Source: Acidobacteriota bacterium (lineage in GTDB: Bacteria > Acidobacteriota > Vicinamibacteria > Vicinamibacterales > Vicinamibacteraceae). From it: a stretch of DNA of 9,871 nucleotides. The translations under genes and the position numbers were made by a program. Positions 1 to 6,498 of this stretch are shown here, one piece after another. The notes under the pieces are model-generated. The model had not been told where the DNA came from. It searched no databases and saw only the letters and a program-made list of their open reading frames with translations. Each line of letters starts with the position of its first letter. Position 1 is the stretch's first letter. The DNA lies in the NCBI GenBank assembly GCA_013695405.1, contig JACDAO010000501.1, forward strand, positions 1-9,871, given 5' to 3'.

Positions 1-119
1 CATCAGTCTCGATGAAGGGCTGAGCTGCGCAGGCGCCCCAAATGGGACCTGCTGCTCTTGCGCAGCGAGTCAGCCTGAGTAGACTGCCCGCCTGCCGCCG
101 CCACGGCACCGAGCGCGCG

Positions 120-802
120 GACGTCAACGCGGTGGACGCCGGCGAGTACCGCGTCAAGGTCGTCGCGTTCGAACGCCCAGATGCGAAGGCAGGCACCTTC
201 ACCGTCACGCTGGCCGACGTGCGGGACCTGACGGCCGAAGAGGTGGCCAACGCCCCCAGCGAGAAGGAGATCCTCGCAATCGAGGACGAGTGGGAGCGAG
301 CCGTCGACACGGCAGATGTCGCGACGCTCAGCCGAATCCTCCACGACGACGGGTTTCAGCTGGCGCCGGTCGCGTCGGCGACCCGGACGCGCCAGCAACT
401 GATCGCCGGATGGCAGGAAAGCGCCAAGGCGCGCGCGAAGGGCACCACGCAGGAGCACACGCTCAGCGAGCTGGTCGGTGACCACTTCTACCCATTCGGG
501 CGTGTGCCTCGCGAGAAGCAAACTCCCGTCAAGGTCGAGCCGGCGGTGCTCGCCGCGTACGCCGGCACCTACCGCCCCGAGAACGGAACGAACACCGTGA
601 CGATGGCGGTGGAGAACGATTCCTTGATGGCCCAATGGACCGTGCCGGGCCAACCGTCGTTTCCGAACACACCCCTGGAAGCCGTCAGCGCGACGAGCTG
701 GTCTTTGTGCGAGCGCCGGACGGTCGCGTGCGCGAGTTCATCATCCTGCGGGACGGACCTGCCACCCGTGCGGTAAGAATCGACAATCCTGGGTCGCGAT
801 AG
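120..802 (+). pseudogene. Broken DUF4440 / DUF3471-type gene
   Basis: This is a decayed or frameshifted gene of unknown cellular role. An open frame runs from about 42 to 776, but the protein-like part begins near 120 with a stretch resembling a pre-peptidase-type beta domain (AGEYRVKVVAF, GTFTVTLADVRDLTAEE). A DUF4440/SnoaL-like start follows at about 262-480 (EKEILAIEDEWERAVDTAD, then TRQQLIAGW). The second half of that domain is missing. At about 520-690 comes a DUF3471-like piece (VKVEPAVLAAYAGTYRPENG, QPSFPNTPLEAVSAT). Near 687-692 the reading must move to another frame, where RDELVFVRAPDGRVREFI and ILRDGPATRAVRID continue the same domain to a TAG at 800-802. No credible start codon or signal peptide is present, so the 5' end is also lost. 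DUF4440 followed by DUF3471 is known in secreted proteins of Acidobacteriota and related groups. Domain names rest on motif memory only. Confidence 0.6.
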
Positions 803-1035
803 CTGGCCGCGGTCACGACCGGTGGGCCGCCATGTGCGCGGGGCTGGCGGCCGTCGGTCTGGGCGCCCTCGGTACGCATTCGTCTGCGCGGATCCTTCCA
901 CGGTCTGCTGCGCGGCGCTTCACAGTCACCCTTGACCGACGGCTCTCCTCCGCTTGTGCAATCCGTTGCGCACGTCGTTGCTGAGCGGCCGCCGGCTGTG
1001 GATGGGCGGGGTGACGTCGGATAACGCGGGTTCCT
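803..1035. other. Intergenic stretch, no gene supported
   Basis: About 230 bases separate the two broken genes. Several frames are open here on both strands, as expected at this GC content, but none has a supported start or a recognisable domain. A short plus-strand stretch near 820-900 (RWAAMCAGLAAVGLGALGTH) is hydrophobic and faintly recalls the start of DUF423 membrane proteins, but it is too short to call. No terminator hairpin with a T-run was seen. Confidence 0.4.
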
Positions 1036-1403
1036 AATCGTTACTATCGTCTCAAGGCTGCGGGCCTGGTCGACACGCTGAAGGGCAAGGGTCAATTCAC
1101 GGTGTTTGCGCCGACCAACGGCGCGTTCGGCAAGCTGCCGGCGGGCACCGTCGACACGAGATCCTGACCTACCACGTGGTGGCCGGGAAGGTCGACGCGA
1201 TGGCCCTGATGGCCGACATCAAGACCGGCGGCGGCACGGCCACGCTCGAGACCGTCAGCGGCGGTCAGCTCAAGGCGATGGTCAAGGACGGCAAGGTCGT
1301 GCTGCAGGACGAGAAGGGCGGCATGTCGATGGTCACGATCGCGGACGTCTACCAGTCGAATGGTGTCATCCACGTCGTCGACACGGTGCTGATGCCGAAG
1401 TAA
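1036..1403 (+). pseudogene. Fasciclin (FAS1) domain protein, truncated with internal deletion
   Basis: FAS1 domains are secreted or surface adhesion-type modules. The first part reads [18 protein letters not shown] residues from 1051, then [20 protein letters not shown], ending near 1157. The second part resumes one frame back at 1158 with [18 protein letters not shown] and runs to the typical end VTIADVYQSNGVIHVVDTVL and a TAA at 1401-1403. Typical proteins of this family have some 11-13 residues (LLKPENK...-like) between the GTVDT and ILTYHVV blocks. Their absence, plus the frame change, fits loss of 3n+1 bases, about 31-40 nt. The usual N-terminal signal peptide and first helix of the domain are also missing. 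The family call is strong; the pseudogene call assumes the sequence is accurate. An ATG at 1200 could start only a fragment. It converges on msrA, 32 bp away. Confidence 0.8.
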
Positions 1404-1435
1404 GCGGTACGGTCGTCCCAGCCGCGCTCGATCGT

Positions 1436-2065
1436 TCACTGCGCCGACACCTTGCCCCACAGCGCGCTGAGCCGTTGCTCACGCCCGCAGTTCCACTTGT
1501 AGAACTTGTACCGGACGGGGTTCTTCTTGTAGTAGTCCTGGTGGTAGCCCTCCGCCTTGTAGAACTCGGTGGCGGCGGCGATCTCCACCGGTATCGGCTT
1601 GGCCAGTTGGGCAGCGATTCGCTCCCGCGAGGCCTCGGCAGCCTTCTGCTGGTCGGCCGAGTGATGAAAGATTCCCGGCCGGTACTGTGGTCCGCGGTCG
1701 CAGAACTGACCGTCGCCGTCGACGGCGTCGACGTTGCGCCAGAAGACCTCGAGCAACTTGGCGTACGGGACCTTGGACGGGTCATAGACGATCTGGATCG
1801 CCTCCGTGTGACCCGTTCGACCGGCAGACACCTGCTCGTAGGTCGGATTCTTCGTGCTGCCTCCGGTGTATCCCGACGTCGTCGAGATGACGCCATCGAG
1901 CTCGTCGAATGGCGGCTCCATGCACCAGAAGCATCCCCCGGCGAACGTCGCCGTTGCCGTTGGTCCGCCCGTCGGGGCCGGCTGACCGGCGGTTGGTCCG
2001 GCCCCGAGCGTGAGACACAGGCCGACCAGCGAGGCCTGCAATGCCAATCCAGCGACACCGTTCAT
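1436..2065 (-). CDS. msrA: Peptide-methionine (S)-S-oxide reductase MsrA, exported
   Basis: MsrA reduces the S-epimer of methionine sulfoxide in proteins (and free) back to methionine. The 209-residue product opens with a Sec-type signal (MNGVAGLALQASLVGLCLTL, then GAGPTAGQ), so it likely acts outside the cytoplasm. The catalytic motif GGCFWC places the nucleophile at Cys45. GYTGG (65-69), the TGHTEAIQIVYDP block (84-96), the QFCDRGPQYRPGIF block (120-133) and the C-terminal YKWNCGREQRL, with a candidate resolving Cys193, are all present, so the enzyme looks complete. The ATG at 2065 is chosen because AAGGAG lies 7 nt upstream (2073-2078) and the signal peptide begins there. The open frame continues far upstream, but that part is antisense-like shadow of msrB. 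The start overlaps the msrB stop as ATGA, so translation is probably coupled to msrB. The reductant partner is not visible in the window. Confidence 0.95.
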   Translation of the reverse strand: MNGVAGLALQASLVGLCLTLGAGPTAGQPAPTGGPTATATFAGGCFWCMEPPFDELDGVISTTSGYTGGSTKNPTYEQVSAGRTGHTEAIQIVYDPSKVPYAKLLEVFWRNVDAVDGDGQFCDRGPQYRPGIFHHSADQQKAAEASRERIAAQLAKPIPVEIAAATEFYKAEGYHQDYYKKNPVRYKFYKWNCGREQRLSALWGKVSAQ

Positions 2066-2583
2066 CGTGATGCTCCTTGCGACGTCGGCGTGAACACCAA
2101 TGCGTCGCCGTTCATGCAGTAGCGCTTCCCCGTCGGTCGGGGGCCGTCGTCGAAGACATGCCCGAGGTGGCCACCGCATCGGCGGCAGTGCACTTCGATT
2201 CGTAGGCCAAACAGACTCCGGTCTTCGGACGTGCCGATGGCGTTCTCGAGCGGCGCGGTGAAGCTGGGCCAGCCGGTGCCGCTCTCGAACTTGGCCCGCG
2301 ACGAGTAGACCGGCAGGTTGCAGCCGGCGCACTGGTATGTGCCCTGACGATGCTCGGCATTCAGCGGGCTGGTCCCGGGCCGCTCGGTGCCGTGGCCGCG
2401 CAGGACGGCGAACTGAGCCGGCGTCAGCACCTTGCGCCAGTCGGCGTCCGACCTGGTCACTTCGAACGTGGCCGCGGCCTTCGCCGTGCGCCGCGATCCG
2501 GGTTGCTGCGCCTCGGCGGAGCACCCGCCGAGCGCCACAGGGGCGATGCCGATGACCGCACCGAGAAACGTTCGTCGATCCAT
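2062..2583 (-). CDS. msrB: Peptide-methionine (R)-S-oxide reductase MsrB, exported lipoprotein
   Basis: MsrB reduces the R-epimer of methionine sulfoxide and complements MsrA. The 173-residue product starts MDRRTFLGAVIGIAPVALGG followed by Cys21. This is a twin-arginine-like RRTFL motif, a hydrophobic stretch and a lipobox (LGGC), pointing to a membrane-anchored extracytoplasmic protein, perhaps exported by Tat. The body has all hallmarks: GTERPGTSPLN (65-75), zinc ligands C85/C88 and C133/C136, FESGTGWPSF (99-108), and RYCMNGDALVF with catalytic Cys156. The ATG at 2583 has GGAGG 4 nt upstream (2588-2592). An upstream in-frame start at 2643 would add 20 residues before the signal peptide and is rejected. 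It is the first gene of an msrB-msrA operon with a 4-nt overlap. An inverted repeat lies about 60 bp upstream and could be an operator. Confidence 0.95.
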   Translation of the reverse strand: MDRRTFLGAVIGIAPVALGGCSAEAQQPGSRRTAKAAATFEVTRSDADWRKVLTPAQFAVLRGHGTERPGTSPLNAEHRQGTYQCAGCNLPVYSSRAKFESGTGWPSFTAPLENAIGTSEDRSLFGLRIEVHCRRCGGHLGHVFDDGPRPTGKRYCMNGDALVFTPTSQGASR

Positions 2584-2644
2584 GAAACCTCCGTGTGGAA
2601 CCGGACAGGTGGCTCTCTTCATCCTGATAACCCGAACGCTCATT

Positions 2645-2690
2645 GATATTCCCGGCCACCACGACCGGACCGCGGGCGGCCAGGAATATC
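2645..2690. promoter_or_regulatory. Inverted repeat upstream of msrB, possible operator
   Basis: The left arm GATATTCCCGGCC (2645-2657) is matched by GGCCAGGAATATC (2678-2690), a 13-bp dyad with one mismatch and a 20-nt centre that is itself G/C-rich. It lies 62 bp upstream of the msrB start, where a promoter or regulator site would be expected. The AT-rich tips (GATATTC/GAATATC) stand out from the GC-rich surroundings. A two-half-site operator is the preferred reading. A terminator is less likely because no T-run follows on either strand. Confidence 0.4.
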
Positions 2691-2865
2691 TGACGCCCCC
2701 TACGGTATGTGACTGGCCATGGCGCTCTACCGATTCCGGCTGTTCAACGCTGCCTGGTGATGACGGCCTTCGGAGGCGCGCCAGCTGATCCTGGGATTCT
2801 GGTCATTATCGGGTCATGGCGACGGTACACCTACCCGGCGGTGCCGACCATTCACCGCGATGACC

Positions 2866-2998
2866 ATGGCGGGCGTGTGGCGCTCCATCGTCGACCCGTG
2901 GGGGCTGGTACCTGGCCGGCAGCAACGCGCTGTTCTCCCCGTCGCTGATCATTTTCGCCGCTGCCCTGGGGCTGGTGGTTGAAGATGGACGCAGATGA
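2866..2998 (+). pseudogene. Possible remnant of a small membrane protein, frameshifted
   Basis: From the ATG at 2866 one frame reads MTMAGVWRSIVDPWG. Directly after a run of five G (2900-2904) another frame reads WYLAGSNALFSPSLIIFAAA, then LGLVVEDGRR and a TGA at 2996-2998. Joined, the two parts would make a plausible 44-residue single-span membrane peptide with a charged tail. The break falls at a homopolymer, so a sequencing error or a real frameshift is possible. No family is recognised, and chance cannot be excluded at this GC content. Confidence 0.2.
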
Positions 2999-3034
2999 TC
3001 GCCAGACTCGCCTGCCTGTGCGCATGAGTTGCCG

Positions 3035-3727
3035 ATGACCAGCATACGGGTGCTGCTCGTCATCATCGTGGTCGCCGCGCTCGGAGTAGCGGCGTTTCTC
3101 CTGCCGGTCGGCGAGTGGACGACGCATCTTGCCGGGTGGGCCCGCGGAACCGGCGCCCTCGGGGTCGCCGTCTTCGTACTGGCATACATCGCGAGCACGG
3201 CCCTCGGCTTGCCGGGATCGATCCTGACGCTCGCCGCGGGGTTTGCCTACGGGCCGGTCTGGGGCCTGGCGATCGCTTCGCCGGCCAGCGTGGCCGGGGC
3301 GACCTGTGCGTTCCTGCTGGGTCGCACGCTGCTGCACGACTGGGCGGTGCGGCGCGTCGGCGAATCGGCGCGAATACGGGCGATCGACACCGCGATCGCG
3401 CGCGACGGCTTCAGGCTGGTGCTCCTGTTGCGGCTCTCGCCACTGTTCCCGTTCAACGTGCTGAACTACGCCTTGAGCCTGTCGCGGGTCAGCCTTCCCA
3501 CATACGTCGGCGCCTCGTGGCTCGGGATGTTGCCCGCAACGGCGGTGTACGTCTACCTGGGATCGCTGGCGCCCGCGGCCGCCGAGTTGTCGTCGGCGGG
3601 CCGAGGCGGCGGTTCGGCGCGCACGGCCCTCTACGTGGCAGGCTTCATCGCGACCGTCGCGGTAGCCGTCATCGGCACGCGTGCGGCGCGGCGCGCACTC
3701 GATCCCACGCTCACGGACGCACCCTGA
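3035..3727 (+). CDS. TVP38/TMEM64 family (VTT domain) inner-membrane protein
   Basis: This is a 230-residue multi-spanning membrane protein of the VTT/SNARE-associated family, related to DedA. Members are implicated in lipid (including undecaprenyl phosphate or phospholipid) handling across membranes, but the exact activity here is unknown. An N-terminal membrane segment (about 5-24) is followed by spans near 41-59 and 62-97. The re-entrant motif LGLPGSILTLAAGFAYGPVW (57-76) comes next, then RLSPLFPFNVLNYALSLSRV (133-152) and YVGASWLGMLPATAVYVYLG (157-176). These are the two conserved blocks of the family. A last membrane segment lies at about 198-216. The ATG at 3035 is preferred over a TTG at 3029; neither has a clear ribosome binding site. 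It is followed after 91 nt by the GT2 gene in the same direction and may be the first gene of that operon, where it could support lipid-linked sugar turnover. Confidence 0.9.
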   Translation: MTSIRVLLVIIVVAALGVAAFLLPVGEWTTHLAGWARGTGALGVAVFVLAYIASTALGLPGSILTLAAGFAYGPVWGLAIASPASVAGATCAFLLGRTLLHDWAVRRVGESARIRAIDTAIARDGFRLVLLLRLSPLFPFNVLNYALSLSRVSLPTYVGASWLGMLPATAVYVYLGSLAPAAAELSSAGRGGGSARTALYVAGFIATVAVAVIGTRAARRALDPTLTDAP

Positions 3728-3805
3728 ATGGCTCCATCTCCAGGTGTAGCGGCCCGCGGCCGTGCTTGCCATGCGCGTGCAGCCGCCATCGCAGCACAAA
3801 GTCAG

Positions 3806-3810
3806 GGAGG
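3806..3810 (+). promoter_or_regulatory. Ribosome binding site for the GT2 gene
   Basis: GGAGG lies 8 nt before the ATG at 3819 and decides that start over in-frame upstream alternatives from 3762. The preceding 78 nt after the TVP38 stop contain only a short GC-rich hairpin candidate around 3748-3760 (CGGCCCGCGGCCG), without a T-run. Confidence 0.7.
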
Positions 3811-3818
3811 ACTGTAAG

Positions 3819-4523
3819 ATGCCCATGCGCGTCTCGGTGGTGATTCCCGCCTGGAACGAAGAGGCAGCCATCGGCCGGGTCATCGCCGATATCCCGCGCG
3901 AGCTTGTCACTGAAGTGATCGTGGTGGATGGCGGGTCCACCGACCAGACGCGAGCCGTCGCTGCCGGGGTCGGCGCACGCGTCATCCCGGAGCCGCGGCG
4001 AGGTTACGGCCGCGCGTGCCTGACCGGCCTCGGCCATATCGACGCCGCCGCCGAGGTGGTCGTGTTTCTCGACGCCGACTACAGCGATCGACCGGCGGAA
4101 TTGCCACGATTGCTCGCTCCCCTCGAGGCGGGCCTTGCCGACCTGGTCATCGGCTCGAGGCTGGCCGGCAGTCGTACACCCGGGGCGTTGCCGGCGCATT
4201 CGGTGCTCGGCAATCGCGTCGCGGCGGCTCTCATCGGCCTCGTGTCGGGTTTGCGCCTGACGGACCTTGGACCGTTCCGCGCGGCGCGGCCCGCAATGCT
4301 GCGCGCCTTGACGCTGCAGGAGCAGACCTACGGCTGGCCAGTCGAGATGTTGGTCAAGGGCGCCGCCCGAGGCTATCGGATCGTCGAGGTGCCGGTGAGC
4401 TACCACCCGCGCATCGGCACGTCGAAGATTACGGGTACCGTGTCCGGCTCGCTCGGAGCCGCGTGGTGCATCCTGTCGGGCATCATCAGGTACCGCGTGA
4501 AGGAGTTTGGTGCGCGCCGCTGA
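3819..4523 (+). CDS. Family 2 glycosyltransferase, polyprenyl-phosphate hexose synthase type
   Basis: This is a 234-residue GT-A fold enzyme resembling dolichyl-phosphate mannose synthases, which move a hexose from a nucleotide sugar to a polyprenyl phosphate on the cytoplasmic side. Visible motifs are RVSVVIPAWNEEAAIGRVI (4-22), VIVVDGGSTDQT (33-44), and the metal-binding FLDADYSDRP with DxD at D85/D87. LVIGSRLAG (109-117), TDLGPFRAAR (148-157) and the acceptor-side YGWPVEMLVKGAARGYRI (171-188) through VPVSYHPRIGTSKITGT (191-207) follow. There is no C-terminal membrane pair of the GtrB/DPM1 type, so it would be soluble or peripheral. The start follows a strong GGAGG. Its end overlaps the next gene by 14 nt. 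Donor sugar and lipid are not predictable from sequence. Context with a GT-C protein downstream supports the lipid-carrier reading, which remains inference. Confidence 0.9.
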   Translation: MPMRVSVVIPAWNEEAAIGRVIADIPRELVTEVIVVDGGSTDQTRAVAAGVGARVIPEPRRGYGRACLTGLGHIDAAAEVVVFLDADYSDRPAELPRLLAPLEAGLADLVIGSRLAGSRTPGALPAHSVLGNRVAAALIGLVSGLRLTDLGPFRAARPAMLRALTLQEQTYGWPVEMLVKGAARGYRIVEVPVSYHPRIGTSKITGTVSGSLGAAWCILSGIIRYRVKEFGARR

Positions 4524-5220
4524 CCGTGTGCTCGTGGTCATGGCCAAAGCGCCGCGCGCCGGACGCGTCAAGACCCGCCTGAGCAACGAGTATCCAGCCA
4601 CGGTGGTCGTCGAGCTGTACCGTTGCCTGCTGCAGGACACGCTGGCTCTGGCCGCCTCGATTGCAGATACCGAGGTGGCGGTGATGGCGCCACCAGAGGA
4701 CCTCGAAGAACTCGCGGCGCTTCTGCCAGCGGGCGTGATCGGCACGCCCCAGCGAGGCACGGGTCTGGCCGATGCCCTGAGTTCGGTGTTCGAGGCCTTC
4801 ACGGCAGACCGACAACGGCGTGTGGTTGCCTTCAACAGCGACAGCCCGCACTTGCCCCCCACCGTCCTGGACGACGCGTTCGCGGTTTTGCTGACGCACG
4901 ATCTGGTGGCCGGGCCGACCGATGACGGTGGCTACTACCTGGTGGGCGCAACCGCGCCGCACGCGAATCTTTTCGACCCGTCCCCGCTTGGGACGTCCGG
5001 GGCCCTTGCGGCACTGCTCGCGAACGCTCGGTCGAAGCAACTGACCTATGCCCTGACCCGTGACTGGTTCGACGTGGACCTCGCCAGCGACCTTGCGCGG
5101 CTCGCGGAGGCGCTGGGCCGAGACCCGTCCGCAGCGCCGCGCACCGCTGCATATCTGCGATCGTGGCCAGAGCGTGACCGGTCGCAGGCGCCTCGCGCGT
5201 CAGGCAGCGACCCGGCGTGA
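4510..5220 (+). CDS. DUF2064 / TIGR04282 glycosyltransferase-like protein
   Basis: This is a 236-residue nucleotide-diphospho-sugar transferase fold protein. Its hallmark N-terminus VLVVMAKAPRAGRVKTRL occupies residues 7-24. RGTGLADAL (82-90) and the metal-binding region VVAFNSDSPHLPP (105-117) follow, then GPTDDGGYYLVGA (135-147) and a C-terminal RDWFDVDLASDLARL (184-198). The family (TIGR04282) is best known near arsenosugar genes but also occurs beside GT2 enzymes, as here; its reaction is not established. The GTG at 4510 is chosen because AAGGAG sits 4 nt upstream (4500-4505). This makes a 14-nt overlap with the GT2 gene, so coupled translation is likely. Its stop overlaps the next start as GTGA. 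It may supply or pair with the sugar used by the GT2 enzyme; this is inference. The last 20 residues are polar and poorly conserved in type. Confidence 0.88.
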   Translation: MRAADRVLVVMAKAPRAGRVKTRLSNEYPATVVVELYRCLLQDTLALAASIADTEVAVMAPPEDLEELAALLPAGVIGTPQRGTGLADALSSVFEAFTADRQRRVVAFNSDSPHLPPTVLDDAFAVLLTHDLVAGPTDDGGYYLVGATAPHANLFDPSPLGTSGALAALLANARSKQLTYALTRDWFDVDLASDLARLAEALGRDPSAAPRTAAYLRSWPERDRSQAPRASGSDPA

Positions 5221-6488
5221 GCAGCCTGCGCGGGCTGGCGTGTGGCGTCACGATCGCAACGGCGTTCGTAACCATGCGCCAGGTCGCGCCGCGTGACGGC
5301 TCGCCGGTCTTTTTCTTGATCCTCGCGGTGTGTGCCGGGGCCTACGTGGTGGCGATGCGCGAAGTGGCATCGCATCGCCTCCGGTCTCGTCCGGTCCTGG
5401 TGTGTGGCCTGGTGCTGGCGCTGGCGTGGAGACTGCCGCTGGCGCTGGCGCCGGTGGGTCGCGACGCCGACGTGTACCGCTACATCTGGGACGCACGCCT
5501 CCAGCGCGCCGGAGTCAGCCCATACGCCGCGCGCCCGGACGATCCGGCCTTGGCCTGGGTCCACACGCCGGCGACGCGGCGCATGAACAACCAGAACGTG
5601 GCGAGTCCGTACCCTCCCGTGGCGCAACTCTATTTCCGCGGCGTGACCGCGGTGCACGAGTCGCCCGAGGCGCTGAAGATGTCGCTGGTGGCCTGTGAAG
5701 TGTTGCTGGTCCTGGTGATGTGGCGATGGCTGGTCGCGCGCGGCATGGACCCATCGTGGGTACTCGCGTACGCCTGGCACCCGCTCGCGACGCTAGAGAT
5801 GTCGCGCAACGGGCACTTCGAGGTCGTCGGGGTGCTGCTGCTCTGTTCGTCGGCGTTGGCGCTCCAGCGCGGGCGGCCGGCAGGCGCAGCGGTGTGGTTT
5901 GCACTCGCGGTCGGCACCAAGTTCCTCCCTGTCGTGCTCGTACCCGTGTACTGGACCCGCGTGCGACCGAGAGACGGCCTGCTTGCCGTCGCGGTGCTGG
6001 CGGGTGTTTCGATGCCGTTCGCCGCAGGCCTGGCCGTCGGATCGCTTCCGGACGTCATCGAACGGTTCCGGTTCAATGCACCGCTCTTCACGACTGTCGA
6101 GCTTTTCGTCGGTGCGCGGGGTGCGGCGGGCGTGGCGCTGGCGGCGGGCCTGGGGGTGGCTCTGGCATGCCGCCGATTGGATCCCGCCCGGACGACGGCG
6201 GCGTGGGCCTGGCCACTCGCGGCGTCCCTGGCCTGCTCGCCGCTGGTCTACCCGTGGTACCTGGTGTGGCTGCTCCCGTTTCTCACCAGCGCTTCGCTGC
6301 TGCCACTGCGAATCTGGTCGCTGAGCATCATTCCTGCGTACGCCGTGTGGCACGGGTTTGCGGCGGGCTCGGCGTGGCGTGTGCCGCCAGCGGTGCTGGT
6401 GGTCGAGTACGGTCCGCCGATCGCCGCTGCGTTGTACGGCGCGTGGGTGTTCCGGACCCGTCCGGTCAGCCGAGGCGAGCAATCATGA
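5217..6488 (+). CDS. GT-C (GT87/DUF2029-like) polyprenyl-phosphate-sugar-dependent glycosyltransferase
   Basis: This 423-residue integral membrane protein has about 10 or more hydrophobic spans. The GT-C signature sits in the first external loop: APVGRDADVYRYIWDARLQ (78-96), with acidic D83/D85 as candidate catalytic residues, then AGVSPYAARPDDP (98-110). NNQNVASPYPPVAQLYF (124-140) also matches the family. A later YAWHPLATLEMSRNGHFEV stretch and VYPWYLVWLLPF near the C-terminus are also typical. Such enzymes take sugar from a polyprenyl phosphate and transfer it on the outer face of the inner membrane to a lipid, glycan or protein. The start is GTG at 5217, overlapping the upstream stop as GTGA; no strong ribosome binding site is seen, so coupling is likely. 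A repeated GCTGGCGCTGG run (about 5410-5455) encodes hydrophobic LALA stretches. It ends 10 bp from the convergent SIS gene. Its acceptor is unknown. Confidence 0.85.
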   Translation: MSSLRGLACGVTIATAFVTMRQVAPRDGSPVFFLILAVCAGAYVVAMREVASHRLRSRPVLVCGLVLALAWRLPLALAPVGRDADVYRYIWDARLQRAGVSPYAARPDDPALAWVHTPATRRMNNQNVASPYPPVAQLYFRGVTAVHESPEALKMSLVACEVLLVLVMWRWLVARGMDPSWVLAYAWHPLATLEMSRNGHFEVVGVLLLCSSALALQRGRPAGAAVWFALAVGTKFLPVVLVPVYWTRVRPRDGLLAVAVLAGVSMPFAAGLAVGSLPDVIERFRFNAPLFTTVELFVGARGAAGVALAAGLGVALACRRLDPARTTAAWAWPLAASLACSPLVYPWYLVWLLPFLTSASLLPLRIWSLSIIPAYAVWHGFAAGSAWRVPPAVLVVEYGPPIAAALYGAWVFRTRPVSRGEQS

Positions 6489-6498
6489 CGATCGCGAA

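Larger units (their letters stand above)
2584..3034. other. Divergent intergenic region between msrBA and the TVP38 gene
   Basis: This 450-bp stretch should hold the promoters for the minus-strand msrBA operon and the plus-strand TVP38 cassette. No convincing -35/-10 pair could be assigned on either strand. It contains the msrB ribosome binding site (2588-2592), a 13-bp inverted repeat (2645-2690) and a possible small decayed coding stretch (2866-2998). No conserved domain was recognised elsewhere. Confidence 0.5.

Noticed and set aside
820..905. DUF423-like hydrophobic start (GLAAVGLGALGTH)
   Set aside because: Too short, followed by non-matching sequence and stops.
2066..2662. Long upstream extension of the msrA frame to about 408 codons
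   Set aside because: It lies in another frame over msrB, is Arg/Pro-rich shadow sequence, and the ATG at 2065 has a good ribosome binding site and signal peptide.
3711..3810. Minus-strand tail reading HAHGKHGRGPLHLEMEPF
   Set aside because: It looks somewhat protein-like but overlaps the TVP38 end, has no start, and matches no family I know.
2852..3985. Minus-strand open frame of 377 codons opposite the TVP38 gene
   Set aside because: No recognisable domain; composition is typical of an antisense frame.
5401..5460. Repeated GCTGGCG units
   Set aside because: Codon-level repeat encoding Leu-Ala in membrane spans of the GT-C protein, not a DNA repeat element.
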